The notes below the pieces were generated by a model. The model was not told where the DNA came from, made no database searches, and saw only the letters and a program-made list of their open reading frames with translations. Below are positions 26,845 through 35,117 of a DNA stretch of 64,000 nucleotides, one piece after another. Origin of the DNA: Bacteroides luti (GTDB lineage Bacteria > Bacteroidota > Bacteroidia > Bacteroidales > Bacteroidaceae); contig NZ_FQTV01000013.1 of the NCBI RefSeq assembly GCF_900128905.1, positions 1-64,000 of the forward strand, given 5' to 3'. Position 1 is the stretch's first letter, and every line of letters begins with the position of its first letter. Position numbers and translations under genes: made by a program.

Positions 26845-27726
26845 TTATGCTAATCCGTGAGCATTAACTGATGGTTCAATTTTTTTGATTAATCCTTGAA
26901 GAACAGCTCCTGGGCCGCATTCTGTGAAATCGGTTGCGCCGTCTGCTACCATGTTCTTTACAGTCTGTGTCCAACGTACCGGAGCAGTAAGTTGTGCAAT
27001 CAGATTTTCTTTAATCTGTGCAGGATCTGTCTGTGGAAGAGCGTTCACATTTTGGTAAACAGGACAAGTAGGAGTGTGGAAATCTGTACTGTTGATTGCA
27101 GCTGCAAGTTCAACTTTAGCAGGATTCATCAGAGGAGAGTGGAATGCACCACCAACCTTTAATGGAAGAGCACGTTTAGCTCCGGCTGCTTTCATTAATT
27201 CGCAAGCTTTTTCGATACCAGCAATTGAACCTGAAATTACAATCTGTCCAGGACAATTATAGTTTGCCGCAACACATACTTCGTCTTCAATTGAAGCACA
27301 AATTTCTTCAACCTTTTCATCAGCCAATGCAATGATAGCAGCCATTGTTGATGGAGCAGCTTCGCAAGCTTTTTGCATAGCCATTGCACGAGCGTAAACC
27401 AATTTAACGCCATCTTCGAAAGAAAGAGCGCCAGCTACAACTAATGCAGAAAATTCTCCAAGTGAATGACCGGCTGTCATTTCAGGTTTTGTATCATCGT
27501 TTTTGCATAATGCAGAGATGACAGAATGAAGGAAAACTGCCGGTTGAGTAACTTTTGTCTGACGAAGATCTTCATCAGTTCCTTCAAACATAATATCCGT
27601 AATGCGATATCCCAGGATATCATTTGCTTTTTCAAAAAGTTCTTTAGCTAATGCTGAGCTTTCATATAGGTCTTTTCCCATGCCCACAAATTGAGCACCC
27701 TGACCTGGAAATACAAATGCTTTCAT
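26845..27726 (-). CDS. fabD: Malonyl-CoA:ACP transacylase
   Basis: Fatty-acid synthesis enzyme that moves malonyl from CoA to acyl carrier protein. 293 residues, normal length. Key motifs: FPGQGAQ at the N-terminus, GHSLGE with nucleophile Ser88, QKACE/AMAAI-type segments and the catalytic His in GGAFHSPLM. It is monocistronic, with a CAAAGGTA (minus TACCTTTG) -7 box at 27761-27768 and a strong terminator. The usual fabH/fabG/acpP neighbours are not here, as is common in Bacteroides. Confidence 0.96.
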   Translation of the reverse strand: MKAFVFPGQGAQFVGMGKDLYESSALAKELFEKANDILGYRITDIMFEGTDEDLRQTKVTQPAVFLHSVISALCKNDDTKPEMTAGHSLGEFSALVVAGALSFEDGVKLVYARAMAMQKACEAAPSTMAAIIALADEKVEEICASIEDEVCVAANYNCPGQIVISGSIAGIEKACELMKAAGAKRALPLKVGGAFHSPLMNPAKVELAAAINSTDFHTPTCPVYQNVNALPQTDPAQIKENLIAQLTAPVRWTQTVKNMVADGATDFTECGPGAVLQGLIKKIEPSVNAHGLA

Positions 27727-27939
27727 ACTATTTTTGTTTTATGTTTATGAATAACGGCCGCAAAGGTAATGATAATTTTGGTTATAAATGAAACTATTCT
27801 CTTATTTTCATTCTGATTGTGAGTGAATAAGTTACTTTACCCCGAATAGTATTTCTTGAAATATTGTTTGTTTCTATATGACAATAGATTTGCCTTTATT
27901 TTATTAAAGTGAGTAATGATGAAGAATATAGCTCAGATT

Positions 27940-28047
27940 TAGTAGCAGATGGTTGAGAAATGGTGGTAGATAAACCGTTGATTATTTTTATCTGCTACAA
28001 TTCAATTCGTTAGTTATCAGTGTTATAATTCAATTTAGTGGCAGATG
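27940..28047. repeat. TAGTRGCAGAT motif cluster, locus 2
   Basis: TAGTAGCAGATGG at 27940, GGTGGTAGATAA at 27963, TATCTGCTACAA at 27989 and TTAGTGGCAGATG at 28035. Same motif family as 18681-18790 but in a different order and orientation. Confidence 0.6.
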
Positions 28048-28125
28048 TGGAGATCTTTTTGAAAAAGAAGTTTTTATTCAGCTCTGAATTTATCAAAAGG
28101 TGGTCTTCTCTTGGATGATATAAAT

Positions 28126-28163
28126 TAAAAAAGGTAGATAAAGTCTATGCTTTATCTACCTTT
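28126..28163 (-). terminator. Terminator of RRM gene 1
   Basis: GGTAGATAAAG / CTTTATCTACC stem followed by a T run on the minus strand. Nearly the same sequence terminates the paralogous gene. Confidence 0.85.
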
Positions 28164-28183
28164 AGTATATTTTTTAGTTGAAA

Positions 28184-28429
28184 TTATGCTTTTGGAAGAG
28201 CTTCTTTAACAACCATCTGACGGCCTTCAAATTCAGCACCGTTTAATTCTTTAATAACGTTTTCAGCTTCAGCTTGATCAGGCATTTCTGCGAAAGCAAA
28301 ACCTTTAGATCTGCGAGTTTCGCGATCGATGATCAATTTAACTGAGTTTACTGTTCCATACTCTTCTAATACTTGACTAAGATCTGATTCTTTAACCTTG
28401 TAGTTTAGGTTACCAATGTAAATATTCAT
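28184..28429 (-). CDS. RNA-binding protein, single RRM domain (copy 1)
   Basis: 81-residue RNA-binding protein made of one RRM. RNP2 is IYIGNL near the N-terminus and RNP1 is KGFAFAEM around residues 43-50. Small RRM proteins of this kind are abundant in Bacteroides and are candidates for Hfq-like roles, since Bacteroides lacks Hfq. It is a near-identical duplicate of the gene at 28796-29041; the 5' untranslated leader and terminator are duplicated as well. Confidence 0.95.
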   Translation of the reverse strand: MNIYIGNLNYKVKESDLSQVLEEYGTVNSVKLIIDRETRRSKGFAFAEMPDQAEAENVIKELNGAEFEGRQMVVKEALPKA

Positions 28430-28578
28430 ACGAATAAAAATTAAAATAAATAAATTAAAAATTGAAACAATGTAAGTTTTGAAAGATCCGTTTCGTCATT
28501 TAAAAATACCCGTAAATAAACGTGATAATTAATAATAGAAGAATGAGAACAATGCAAACTATCTCTTGTTTGTGGGTA

Positions 28579-28608
28579 CAAAGGAAAGAATTTATTTTTA
28601 ATATCAAA
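28579..28608 (-). promoter_or_regulatory. Promoter of RRM gene 1
   Basis: Minus strand: TTTG, 18 bp, TTCCTTTG. The same arrangement occurs upstream of gene 2. It implies a leader of about 140 nt. Confidence 0.6.
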
Positions 28609-28739
28609 CTATAAATGTAGCTTTTTTTTCAAACAAGTTTGGTTTTATATTATTTTAACAATAATAAGCTGAAATGGAAATTGTTTAATTATGAAAAATA
28701 TAAATTTGATAGATTGAGTAACGACTCCTTTGTTAAATT

Positions 28740-28777
28740 AAAAAAGGTAGATAAAGCATTACGCAATATCTACCTTT
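28740..28777 (-). terminator. Terminator of RRM gene 2
   Basis: GGTAGATA / TATCTACC stem with a T run on the minus strand, paralogous to the terminator of gene 1. Confidence 0.8.
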
Positions 28778-28795
28778 AGTATATTAATGTAGCTG

Positions 28796-29041
28796 TTATG
28801 CTCTTGGGAGAGCTTCTTTAACAACCATTTGACGACCTTCGTATTCTGCGCCGTTTAATTCCTTAATAACGTTTTCAGCTTCAGCTTGGTTTTCCATTTC
28901 AGCAAAAGCGAAACCTTTAGATCTGCGAGTGTCGCGATCGATGATTAGCTTAACTGAATTAACTGTTCCATACTCTTCTAAGACTTGATTAAGATCTGAT
29001 TCTTTAACCTTATAACTAAGGTTGCCAATGTAAATATTCAT
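28796..29041 (-). CDS. RNA-binding protein, single RRM domain (copy 2)
   Basis: 81 residues, differing from copy 1 at only a handful of positions (for example SYK for NYK and RDTRR for RETRR). RNP1 and RNP2 are conserved. Each copy has its own promoter and terminator, so they are separately expressed paralogues rather than an operon. Confidence 0.95.
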   Translation of the reverse strand: MNIYIGNLSYKVKESDLNQVLEEYGTVNSVKLIIDRDTRRSKGFAFAEMENQAEAENVIKELNGAEYEGRQMVVKEALPRA

Positions 29042-29187
29042 ACGAATAAAAATTAAAATAAATAAATTAAAAATTGAAACGATGTAAGTTTTAAAAGATC
29101 TGTTTCGTCATTAGAATATGCCTGAGAATATCAGGTAAATTTTATAGAAGATTGAGAACGATATCAACTTTGTATTGTTTATGTGTG

Positions 29188-29217
29188 CAAAGTAACGCAT
29201 TTATTTCTGAAAACAAA
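29188..29217 (-). promoter_or_regulatory. Promoter of RRM gene 2
   Basis: Minus strand: TTTG (29217-29214), 18 bp, TTACTTTG (29195-29188), equivalent in position to the promoter of RRM gene 1. Confidence 0.6.
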
Positions 29218-29465
29218 CTATGAATGTGTTTTTATTTTTCAAAAAAAGGAGTTTTTGTGTTCTATTCACAAATCTTATAAGAAAGACAAATAAAAATTTG
29301 CCTTTCTTATGTTTTAGTTCTAATTCGATATTTCCATTATTATTGATCTGATCTTAAAATACAATAAGTATTCCTTTTGAATAGATTTAGTAGATCGTTG
29401 GAAGTCTTTATTTATGGGAGTAGATAGTAAATCGTACAATATACAATTACTATAGGTGAAATACA

Positions 29466-29484
29466 TATTGTAATTATTACAATA
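29466..29484. promoter_or_regulatory. Candidate operator of the xylose regulator
   Basis: Perfect 19 bp palindrome TATTGTAAT-T-ATTACAATA about 90 bp upstream of the xyl promoter -33 element. Further TTGTA and TTTACAA half-sites occur at 29497-29525, and ACAAT repeats near 29436. The Nudix-type regulator encoded immediately downstream is the obvious candidate ligand; binding is inferred. Confidence 0.55.
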
Positions 29485-29570
29485 AAGTTATTTTTCATAT
29501 TGTATTTATTATGATATTTACAATGCTGATAAATAAATGGTTATGAAGCATTGAAAATTTTATAAATTAG

Positions 29571-29601
29571 TTTGGAAGAATAAAAAATAGCCTTATATTT
29601 G
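29571..29601 (+). promoter_or_regulatory. Promoter of the xylose operon
   Basis: TTTG (29571-29574), 19 bp, TATATTTG (29594-29601), 20 bp before the regulator start codon. A consensus Bacteroidetes promoter. Confidence 0.75.
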
Positions 29602-29620
29602 CAACGCTTAAATAAATATT

Positions 29621-30379
29621 ATGGAACGCGATATTGATATAGATAAGTTAGTAAATCCACATGTCTCAGTAGACTGTGTATTGATAGGGTTTGATGGAGA
29701 ACAACTAAAAGTCTTGTTAGTAAAACAAGTAGGGCAGGAGTCTGTAAATGGATATACAGATATGAAACTTCCCGGTAGCTTGATTTATGAAGACGAAGAC
29801 TTAGATGAAGCTGCTCAGCGTGTTCTTTATGAATTGACAGGACTTAAAAATGTTAATTTACTTCAATTTAGAGCTTTTGGCTCAAAAAACAGAACACATA
29901 ATCCTAAAGATGTTAGATGGCTGGAACGCTTTCATCAATTAAAAAGTAAGATTGAACGCATTGTTACAATTGCTTATCTTTCTATGGTTAAGATTGATAA
30001 GAAACTCGAAAATCTTTCAGATAAATATCAGGCAGAATGGATGGAAATAAAGGATCTTAAAATTCTTGCTTTTGACCATAATCAGATAATCTCTGAAGCT
30101 ATAACTTTTATTCGTCAGTACGTGGAAGCAAATCCATCTGTATTGTTTGATTTGTTACCTCGTAAATTTACTGCATCCGAACTACGTGTTTTATATGAAC
30201 TCGTATATGATAAAACATTTGATGTTCGGAATTTCCATAAGAAGATTGCAATGATGGAATACGTTGTTCCACTTCAGGAACGTCAGACTGGTGTTCCTCA
30301 CAGAGCAGCACGTTATTATAAGTTTGATCGGAAAATTTATAATAAACTTCATGTTACAACAAAGTCTTTTAGTAAGTAA
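29621..30379 (+). CDS. xylR: Nudix-related transcriptional regulator of xylose utilization (NrtR-type)
   Basis: 252 residues: an N-terminal Nudix-fold domain (about 10-145) and a C-terminal winged-helix DNA-binding domain (about 160-245, KFTASELRVLYELVYD). The Nudix box is degenerate: after GSLIYEDEDLDEAAQ comes RVLYELTGL in place of REUxEExGU, so two catalytic Glu positions are lost and hydrolysis is unlikely. This is the pattern of NrtR-type regulators, which use the fold to sense a metabolite. Its position as first gene before xylulokinase, isomerase and symporter matches the known Bacteroides xylose operon. Likely ligand: a xylose intermediate (inferred). Confidence 0.88.
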   Translation: MERDIDIDKLVNPHVSVDCVLIGFDGEQLKVLLVKQVGQESVNGYTDMKLPGSLIYEDEDLDEAAQRVLYELTGLKNVNLLQFRAFGSKNRTHNPKDVRWLERFHQLKSKIERIVTIAYLSMVKIDKKLENLSDKYQAEWMEIKDLKILAFDHNQIISEAITFIRQYVEANPSVLFDLLPRKFTASELRVLYELVYDKTFDVRNFHKKIAMMEYVVPLQERQTGVPHRAARYYKFDRKIYNKLHVTTKSFSK

Positions 30380-30408
30380 TTACCTTAATATATTAATACT
30401 TTATAATT

Positions 30409-31899
30409 ATGTTTTTATTAGGATATGACATTGGAAGCTCGTCTGTAAAGGCTAGTTTAGTAAATGCAGAAACTGGAAAATGTGTTTCTACTGCTTTTTA
30501 CCCAAAAACAGAGATGAATATTATAGCTGTTAAAGCTGGTTGGGCGGAACAAGATCCTCAGGCTTGGTGGGAAAATCTGAAATTAGCTACCAAAACTATT
30601 ATGGATGAATCCGGAATTAGTGCCGCTGAAATTAAAGCTATTGGTATTTCTTATCAGATGCATGGGCTGGTTTGTGTAGATAAAGATCAGAATGTATTGC
30701 GCCCAGCGATTATTTGGTGTGATTCTCGTGCAGTTCCTTATGGACAAAAAGCTTTTGAAGTATTAGGAGAGGAGAAATGTCTTTCTCATTTGCTTAATTC
30801 ACCGGGCAATTTTACAGCTTCTAAATTGGCTTGGATCAAAGCTAACGAACCAAAAATATATGAGCAGATTTACAAAATAATGCTTCCAGGTGATTATATT
30901 GCTATGAAGCTGAGTGGAGAAATTTGCACTACGGTTTCAGGCCTTTCTGAAGGTATGTTCTGGGATTTCAAGCAAAATAGTATTGCTGGCTTCCTGATGG
31001 ATTATTATGGTTTTGATTCTTCTTTAATTGCAGATATCAAGCCTACTTTCTCAAATCAAGGAGAAGTGAATGCAGTTGCAGCTAAAGAACTTGGATTGAA
31101 AGAAGGAACTCCAATTACATATCGTGCCGGAGATCAACCTAATAATGCACTTTCTCTGAATGTCTTTAATCCGGGCGAGATTGCCTCAACAGCTGGAACC
31201 TCAGGTGTTGTATATGGCGTTAATGGAGAGGTTAACTATGATCCACAATCTCGTGTAAATACATTTGCTCATGTAAATCACACTGAAGAACAAACTCGTT
31301 TAGGGGTATTGCTTTGTATTAACGGAACCGGAATTCTCAATTCATGGGTGAAAAAGAATATAGCTCCCGAAGGTATTTCGTATAATGAAATGAATGTTTT
31401 GGCGTCGAAAGCTCCAATTGGGAGTGGAGGTATAAGTATTCTTCCTTTTGGAAACGGTGCTGAACGTATGCTGGGCAATAAGGAAATAGGCTGTTCAATC
31501 CGTGGGTTAAACTTTAATACACATGGCAAACATCATATAGCTCGTGCTGCTCAGGAAGGAATTGTTTTTTCTTTTAAATATGGTATTGAGATTATGGAAA
31601 AGATGGGTATTCCTGTTAAGAAGATCCATGCAGGTCATGCCAATATGTTCTTAAGTTCTATCTTCCGCGATACACTTGCCGGAGTAACCGGTGCTACAAT
31701 TGAATTATATGATACAGATGGTTCGGTAGGTGCAGCTAAGGGTGCCGGTATTGGAGCAGGTATCTATAAAGATAATAATGAAGCTTTTGCAACTCTTGAT
31801 AAACTGGATGTAATTGAACCTAATATTGCAAAAAGTCAGGAATATGCAGATGCATATAATCAATGGAAATACAGACTTGAAAAGTCTATGTCTAAATAA
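30409..31899 (+). CDS. xylB: Xylulokinase
   Basis: FGGY-family sugar kinase of 496 residues that phosphorylates D-xylulose to xylulose 5-phosphate. Visible motifs: N-terminal GYDIGSSSVKASLV (phosphate 1), QMHGLV, RPAIIWCDSRA, the substrate-contact region YRAGDQPNNA, TAGTSGVVYG (phosphate 2) and GGAxxS-like HAGHANMFLSS. Second gene of the operon, 29 bp after the regulator, and directly before xylose isomerase. Confidence 0.95.
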   Translation: MFLLGYDIGSSSVKASLVNAETGKCVSTAFYPKTEMNIIAVKAGWAEQDPQAWWENLKLATKTIMDESGISAAEIKAIGISYQMHGLVCVDKDQNVLRPAIIWCDSRAVPYGQKAFEVLGEEKCLSHLLNSPGNFTASKLAWIKANEPKIYEQIYKIMLPGDYIAMKLSGEICTTVSGLSEGMFWDFKQNSIAGFLMDYYGFDSSLIADIKPTFSNQGEVNAVAAKELGLKEGTPITYRAGDQPNNALSLNVFNPGEIASTAGTSGVVYGVNGEVNYDPQSRVNTFAHVNHTEEQTRLGVLLCINGTGILNSWVKKNIAPEGISYNEMNVLASKAPIGSGGISILPFGNGAERMLGNKEIGCSIRGLNFNTHGKHHIARAAQEGIVFSFKYGIEIMEKMGIPVKKIHAGHANMFLSSIFRDTLAGVTGATIELYDTDGSVGAAKGAGIGAGIYKDNNEAFATLDKLDVIEPNIAKSQEYADAYNQWKYRLEKSMSK

Positions 31900-31937
31900 T
31901 AATATAAAAACAACAAAAATTTTAAATCAAGAGTATT

Positions 31938-33254
31938 ATGGCAACTAAAGAGTATTTTCCTGGTATAGGAAAGATTAAATTTGAAGGTAAAGAAAGTAAA
32001 AATCCAATGGCATTCCGTTATTATGATGCTGAAAAAGTAGTTAACGGAAAGAAAATGAAAGACTGGTTAAAGTTTGCTATGGCTTGGTGGCATACACTTT
32101 GTGCAGAAGGTGGCGACCAGTTTGGTGGTGGAACAAAGCAATTCCCTTGGAATGGTGCTTCTTCTGCAGTTGAAGCTGCAAAGTATAAATTAGATGCTGG
32201 TTTTGAATTTATGCAGAAATGCGGTATTGAATATTACTGTTTTCACGATACTGACTTAGTTGATCCTAGTGATGATATTGCTGAATATGAGGCAAATATG
32301 AAAGCTATTGTTGCTTACGCAAAAGAAAAACAAGCTGAAACTGGTATCAAACTATTGTGGGGTACTGCTAATGTATTCTCTCATGCACGTTATATGAATG
32401 GTGCTGCTACAAATCCTAACTTTGACGTTGTAGCTCGTGCTGCTGTTCAGATTAAAAATGCTATTGATGCAACTATCGAATTAGGTGGTACAAATTATGT
32501 ATTCTGGGGAGGACGTGAAGGTTACATGTCTTTACTGAATACTGATCAAAAACGTGAAAAAGAGCATTTGGCAATGATGTTGACTAAAGCTCGTGACTAT
32601 GCTCGTGCTAAAGGCTTCAAAGGTACATTCCTAATCGAACCAAAACCAATGGAACCAATGAAGCATCAATATGATGTTGATACAGAAACTGTTATTGGAT
32701 TCTTGAAGGCTCATGGATTGGAAAATGATTTCAAAGTAAATATTGAAGTTAACCACGCTACATTGGCTGGTCATACTTTTGAACACGAATTGGCTTGCGC
32801 TGTAGATGCTGGCATGTTAGGTTCAATTGATGCTAACCGCGGTGATGCTCAGAATGGTTGGGATACTGACCAATTCCCAATTGATAACTTTGAATTGATT
32901 CAGGCTATGATGCAGATTATCCGTAATGGTGGTCTTGGTAATGGTGGAACAAACTTCGATGCTAAAACTCGTCGTAACTCTACAGACTTGGAAGATATCT
33001 TTATTGCTCACATCAGCGGTATGGATGCTTTTGCTCGTGCACTTGAAAATGCATCAGCTTTATTAAATGAATCTCCTATCTGTAACATGGTTAAAGAACG
33101 TTATGCTTCTTTTGATGGTGGCAAAGGTAAAGAATTCGAAGCTGGTAACCTTTCTTTGGAAGATCTTCATGCTTATGCTGTTGCTAAAGGTGAACCTACA
33201 CAGGTTAGTGGAAAACAAGAATTGTATGAAGCAATCGTAAATATGTATTGCTAG
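31938..33254 (+). CDS. xylA: Xylose isomerase
   Basis: Converts D-xylose to D-xylulose in the cytoplasm. 438 residues, class II length. Catalytic His103 in [10 protein letters not shown], metal ligands in [10 protein letters not shown] and [18 protein letters not shown], and the second metal site in [19 protein letters not shown] are all intact. Bacteroides-type class II enzymes share this layout. Third gene of the operon, with strong codon bias toward frequent codons, suggesting high expression. Confidence 0.98.
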   Translation: MATKEYFPGIGKIKFEGKESKNPMAFRYYDAEKVVNGKKMKDWLKFAMAWWHTLCAEGGDQFGGGTKQFPWNGASSAVEAAKYKLDAGFEFMQKCGIEYYCFHDTDLVDPSDDIAEYEANMKAIVAYAKEKQAETGIKLLWGTANVFSHARYMNGAATNPNFDVVARAAVQIKNAIDATIELGGTNYVFWGGREGYMSLLNTDQKREKEHLAMMLTKARDYARAKGFKGTFLIEPKPMEPMKHQYDVDTETVIGFLKAHGLENDFKVNIEVNHATLAGHTFEHELACAVDAGMLGSIDANRGDAQNGWDTDQFPIDNFELIQAMMQIIRNGGLGNGGTNFDAKTRRNSTDLEDIFIAHISGMDAFARALENASALLNESPICNMVKERYASFDGGKGKEFEAGNLSLEDLHAYAVAKGEPTQVSGKQELYEAIVNMYC

Positions 33255-33281
33255 TATTTTTTGCTCATAAAAAATAATATT

Positions 33282-33318
33282 CCGGTATGCTGGAGGACGC
33301 TTTTCTCTGGCATATCGG
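33282..33318 (+). promoter_or_regulatory. Hairpin between xylA and the symporter gene
   Basis: CCGgTATGCtggAG / CTctgGCATAtCGG: a 14 bp stem with three G-U pairs, followed by TTCTCTCATTTT. It resembles a leaky terminator or processing site that would lower symporter expression relative to isomerase. Function inferred. Confidence 0.5.
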
Positions 33319-33369
33319 TTCTCTCATTTTAGGTTAATTTATTTCTAATTCTATTATAATAAAAAACAT

Positions 33370-34983
33370 ATGTCATCAAAAACAAAGCAAACAGGGATAT
33401 ATCTTGCGCTGCTAACCTTGGTAGCAACACTTGGCGGTTTGTTGTTCGGTTATGATACTGCTGTAGTTAATGGAGCCGAAAAATCATTAGTTGATTTCTT
33501 CATCAGCAAAATTACAACCGATCATGCATACGCAGTGAGCATGATTACTCAGTATAAATTATTGGTAAGTACTGTTGTTGTACTGGTACTTGCTATTCTT
33601 TCCTCGCAAATATTAAAACTAGTCGGCAAAACTAAAGGAGGTATTACTGTTGCTGTTCTTTTTGTTGCAGCAATAATCTGGATTATTAATTATGTATCTG
33701 AAGCTGTACCAACAGATGCTGCTCTTCTTCAGGATACTGCAGATTCTATTAAAGGATTTGTAATCTCCAGTGCATTAGTAGGCTGTATTATCGGAGGTTC
33801 TATTTCCGGATTTGTGTCTAATTCATTGGGACGTAAAAAAGGTCTTTTTATTTGTGCATTAGCTTTCTGTGTTTCTGCAATTGGTGCATGGAATCCTGAC
33901 GGATTTAATTTTTTCTTTATACAGGATGCTTATTCATTTGTGATTTATCGTATTATCGGAGGTCTGGGTGTAGGTCTGGCTTCTGCTCTTTCTCCAATGT
34001 ACATAGCAGAAATAGCTCCGGCTGAAAGTCGTGGTAAATTGGTTTCTTTCAACCAGTTCGCTATTATCTTTGGTATGTTGGTTATTTATTTTGTAAATTA
34101 CTTTATTGCTAAATCTGGCGATGCTCAATGGTTAACTGAAACAGGCTGGCGCTGGATGTTCTTCTCTGGAGTAATTCCTGCTGGTATTTTCTTTATCTTG
34201 TTATTCTTCGTTCCGGAAACTCCACGTTTCCTTATTATGAAAGGAAAAGATGAAAAAGCTCTTGCTGTTTTGTCTAATATTGTAGGTGAAGAAAAAGCGA
34301 TAGCTGAAATTGCTGAAATTAAAGAAACTCTTCATGAAAAGAGTTCTCCATGGTTATCTTACGGTTGGGCTGTGATTGTTATTGGCATATTACTTTCTGT
34401 ATTCCAACAGTTTGTAGGTATTAACGTGGTTCTTTATTATGCAGGTAACATTTTCCGTAACATGGGATTTGATACTAGCTCTTCTTTATTGCAAACAATT
34501 GTTGTTGGTGTTGTGAACCTGACCTTTACTTGTGTAGCAATTGTTAAGGTTGACAAGTTTGGTCGTAAACCATTAATGATTATTGGTGCCTTAGGCATGG
34601 CTATAAGTATGATTCTTCTTGGAATGACTTTCTATTTCCAGACAGTTGGCCTGGTTTCATTGATTCTGATGCTTATCTATACAGCTGCTTTTGCAATGAG
34701 CTGGGGACCTGTAACATGGGTATTATTATCTGAAATATTCCCTAATTCCATTCGTGGTGCTATGTCTATAGCTGTAGCAGCACAATGGTTGGCTAACCTT
34801 ATTGTTTCATGGACATTTCCGATATTGAACGATAACAAAGGTCTTACAGAAATGTTCCACCAGGGATTTGCTTACTGGATTTATGGTATAATGGGATTAT
34901 TGGCTGCATTCTTTGTTTGGAAGTTTTTACCTGAAACAAAAGGAAAGACTTTGGAAGAAATTGAAAAGTTCTGGAAAAAATAA
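33370..34983 (+). CDS. xylE: D-xylose:H+ symporter (MFS sugar porter)
   Basis: 537-residue MFS sugar porter with twelve predicted membrane helices. Signatures: GGLLFGYDTAVVNGAE in helix 1, SNSLGRKKGL between helices 2 and 3, PAESRGKLVS, PETPRFLIMKGK, QQFVGINVVLYYAG in helix 7 and PETKGKTLEEIEKFW at the C-terminus. It is longer than E. coli XylE because of extra residues between helices 1 and 3 (about residues 50-120), a feature of Bacteroidetes members. Last gene of the xyl operon, followed by a strong terminator. Substrate specificity rests mainly on context. Confidence 0.92.
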   Translation: MSSKTKQTGIYLALLTLVATLGGLLFGYDTAVVNGAEKSLVDFFISKITTDHAYAVSMITQYKLLVSTVVVLVLAILSSQILKLVGKTKGGITVAVLFVAAIIWIINYVSEAVPTDAALLQDTADSIKGFVISSALVGCIIGGSISGFVSNSLGRKKGLFICALAFCVSAIGAWNPDGFNFFFIQDAYSFVIYRIIGGLGVGLASALSPMYIAEIAPAESRGKLVSFNQFAIIFGMLVIYFVNYFIAKSGDAQWLTETGWRWMFFSGVIPAGIFFILLFFVPETPRFLIMKGKDEKALAVLSNIVGEEKAIAEIAEIKETLHEKSSPWLSYGWAVIVIGILLSVFQQFVGINVVLYYAGNIFRNMGFDTSSSLLQTIVVGVVNLTFTCVAIVKVDKFGRKPLMIIGALGMAISMILLGMTFYFQTVGLVSLILMLIYTAAFAMSWGPVTWVLLSEIFPNSIRGAMSIAVAAQWLANLIVSWTFPILNDNKGLTEMFHQGFAYWIYGIMGLLAAFFVWKFLPETKGKTLEEIEKFWKK

Positions 34984-35006
34984 TATTTCTTCTACTATAA
35001 CCTATT

Positions 35007-35040
35007 GGGCGAGGCAATTAAATATTGCTTCGCCTTTTTT
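35007..35040 (+). terminator. Terminator of the xylose operon
   Basis: GGCGAgGCAAT / ATTGCtTCGCC stem followed by six T residues. Confidence 0.9.
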
Positions 35041-35117
35041 ATAGTAGTTAATATTCGAGGATTTTTTCTAAAATAGTTTTACCTTTGCGTAACGATTAAA
35101 AGACATCACTTAAGATT

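Larger units (their letters stand above)
27727..28183. other. Intergenic region upstream of fabD
   Basis: Non-coding. Holds the fabD promoter near 27761, the second TAGTRGCAGAT cluster (27940-28047) and the terminator of the first RRM gene (28126-28163). Confidence 0.55.
28430..28795. other. Leader and promoter of RRM gene 1, terminator of RRM gene 2
   Basis: Non-coding. The first ~70 bp upstream of the start codon of RRM gene 1 are almost the same as the leader of gene 2. The promoter lies at 28579-28608 and the terminator of gene 2 at 28740-28777. Confidence 0.65.
29042..29620. other. Intergenic region between the RRM gene and the xylose operon
   Basis: Non-coding. Holds the leader and promoter of RRM gene 2 (29188-29217), an orphan hairpin (29274-29312), a perfect 19 bp palindrome (29466-29484), a second set of TTGTA/TACAA half-sites (29497-29525) and the xyl promoter (29571-29601). 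Confidence 0.65.

Noticed and set aside
29621..30379. Active Nudix hydrolase
   Set aside because: The Nudix box lacks two of the catalytic glutamates and the C-terminus is a DNA-binding domain; a regulator fits better.
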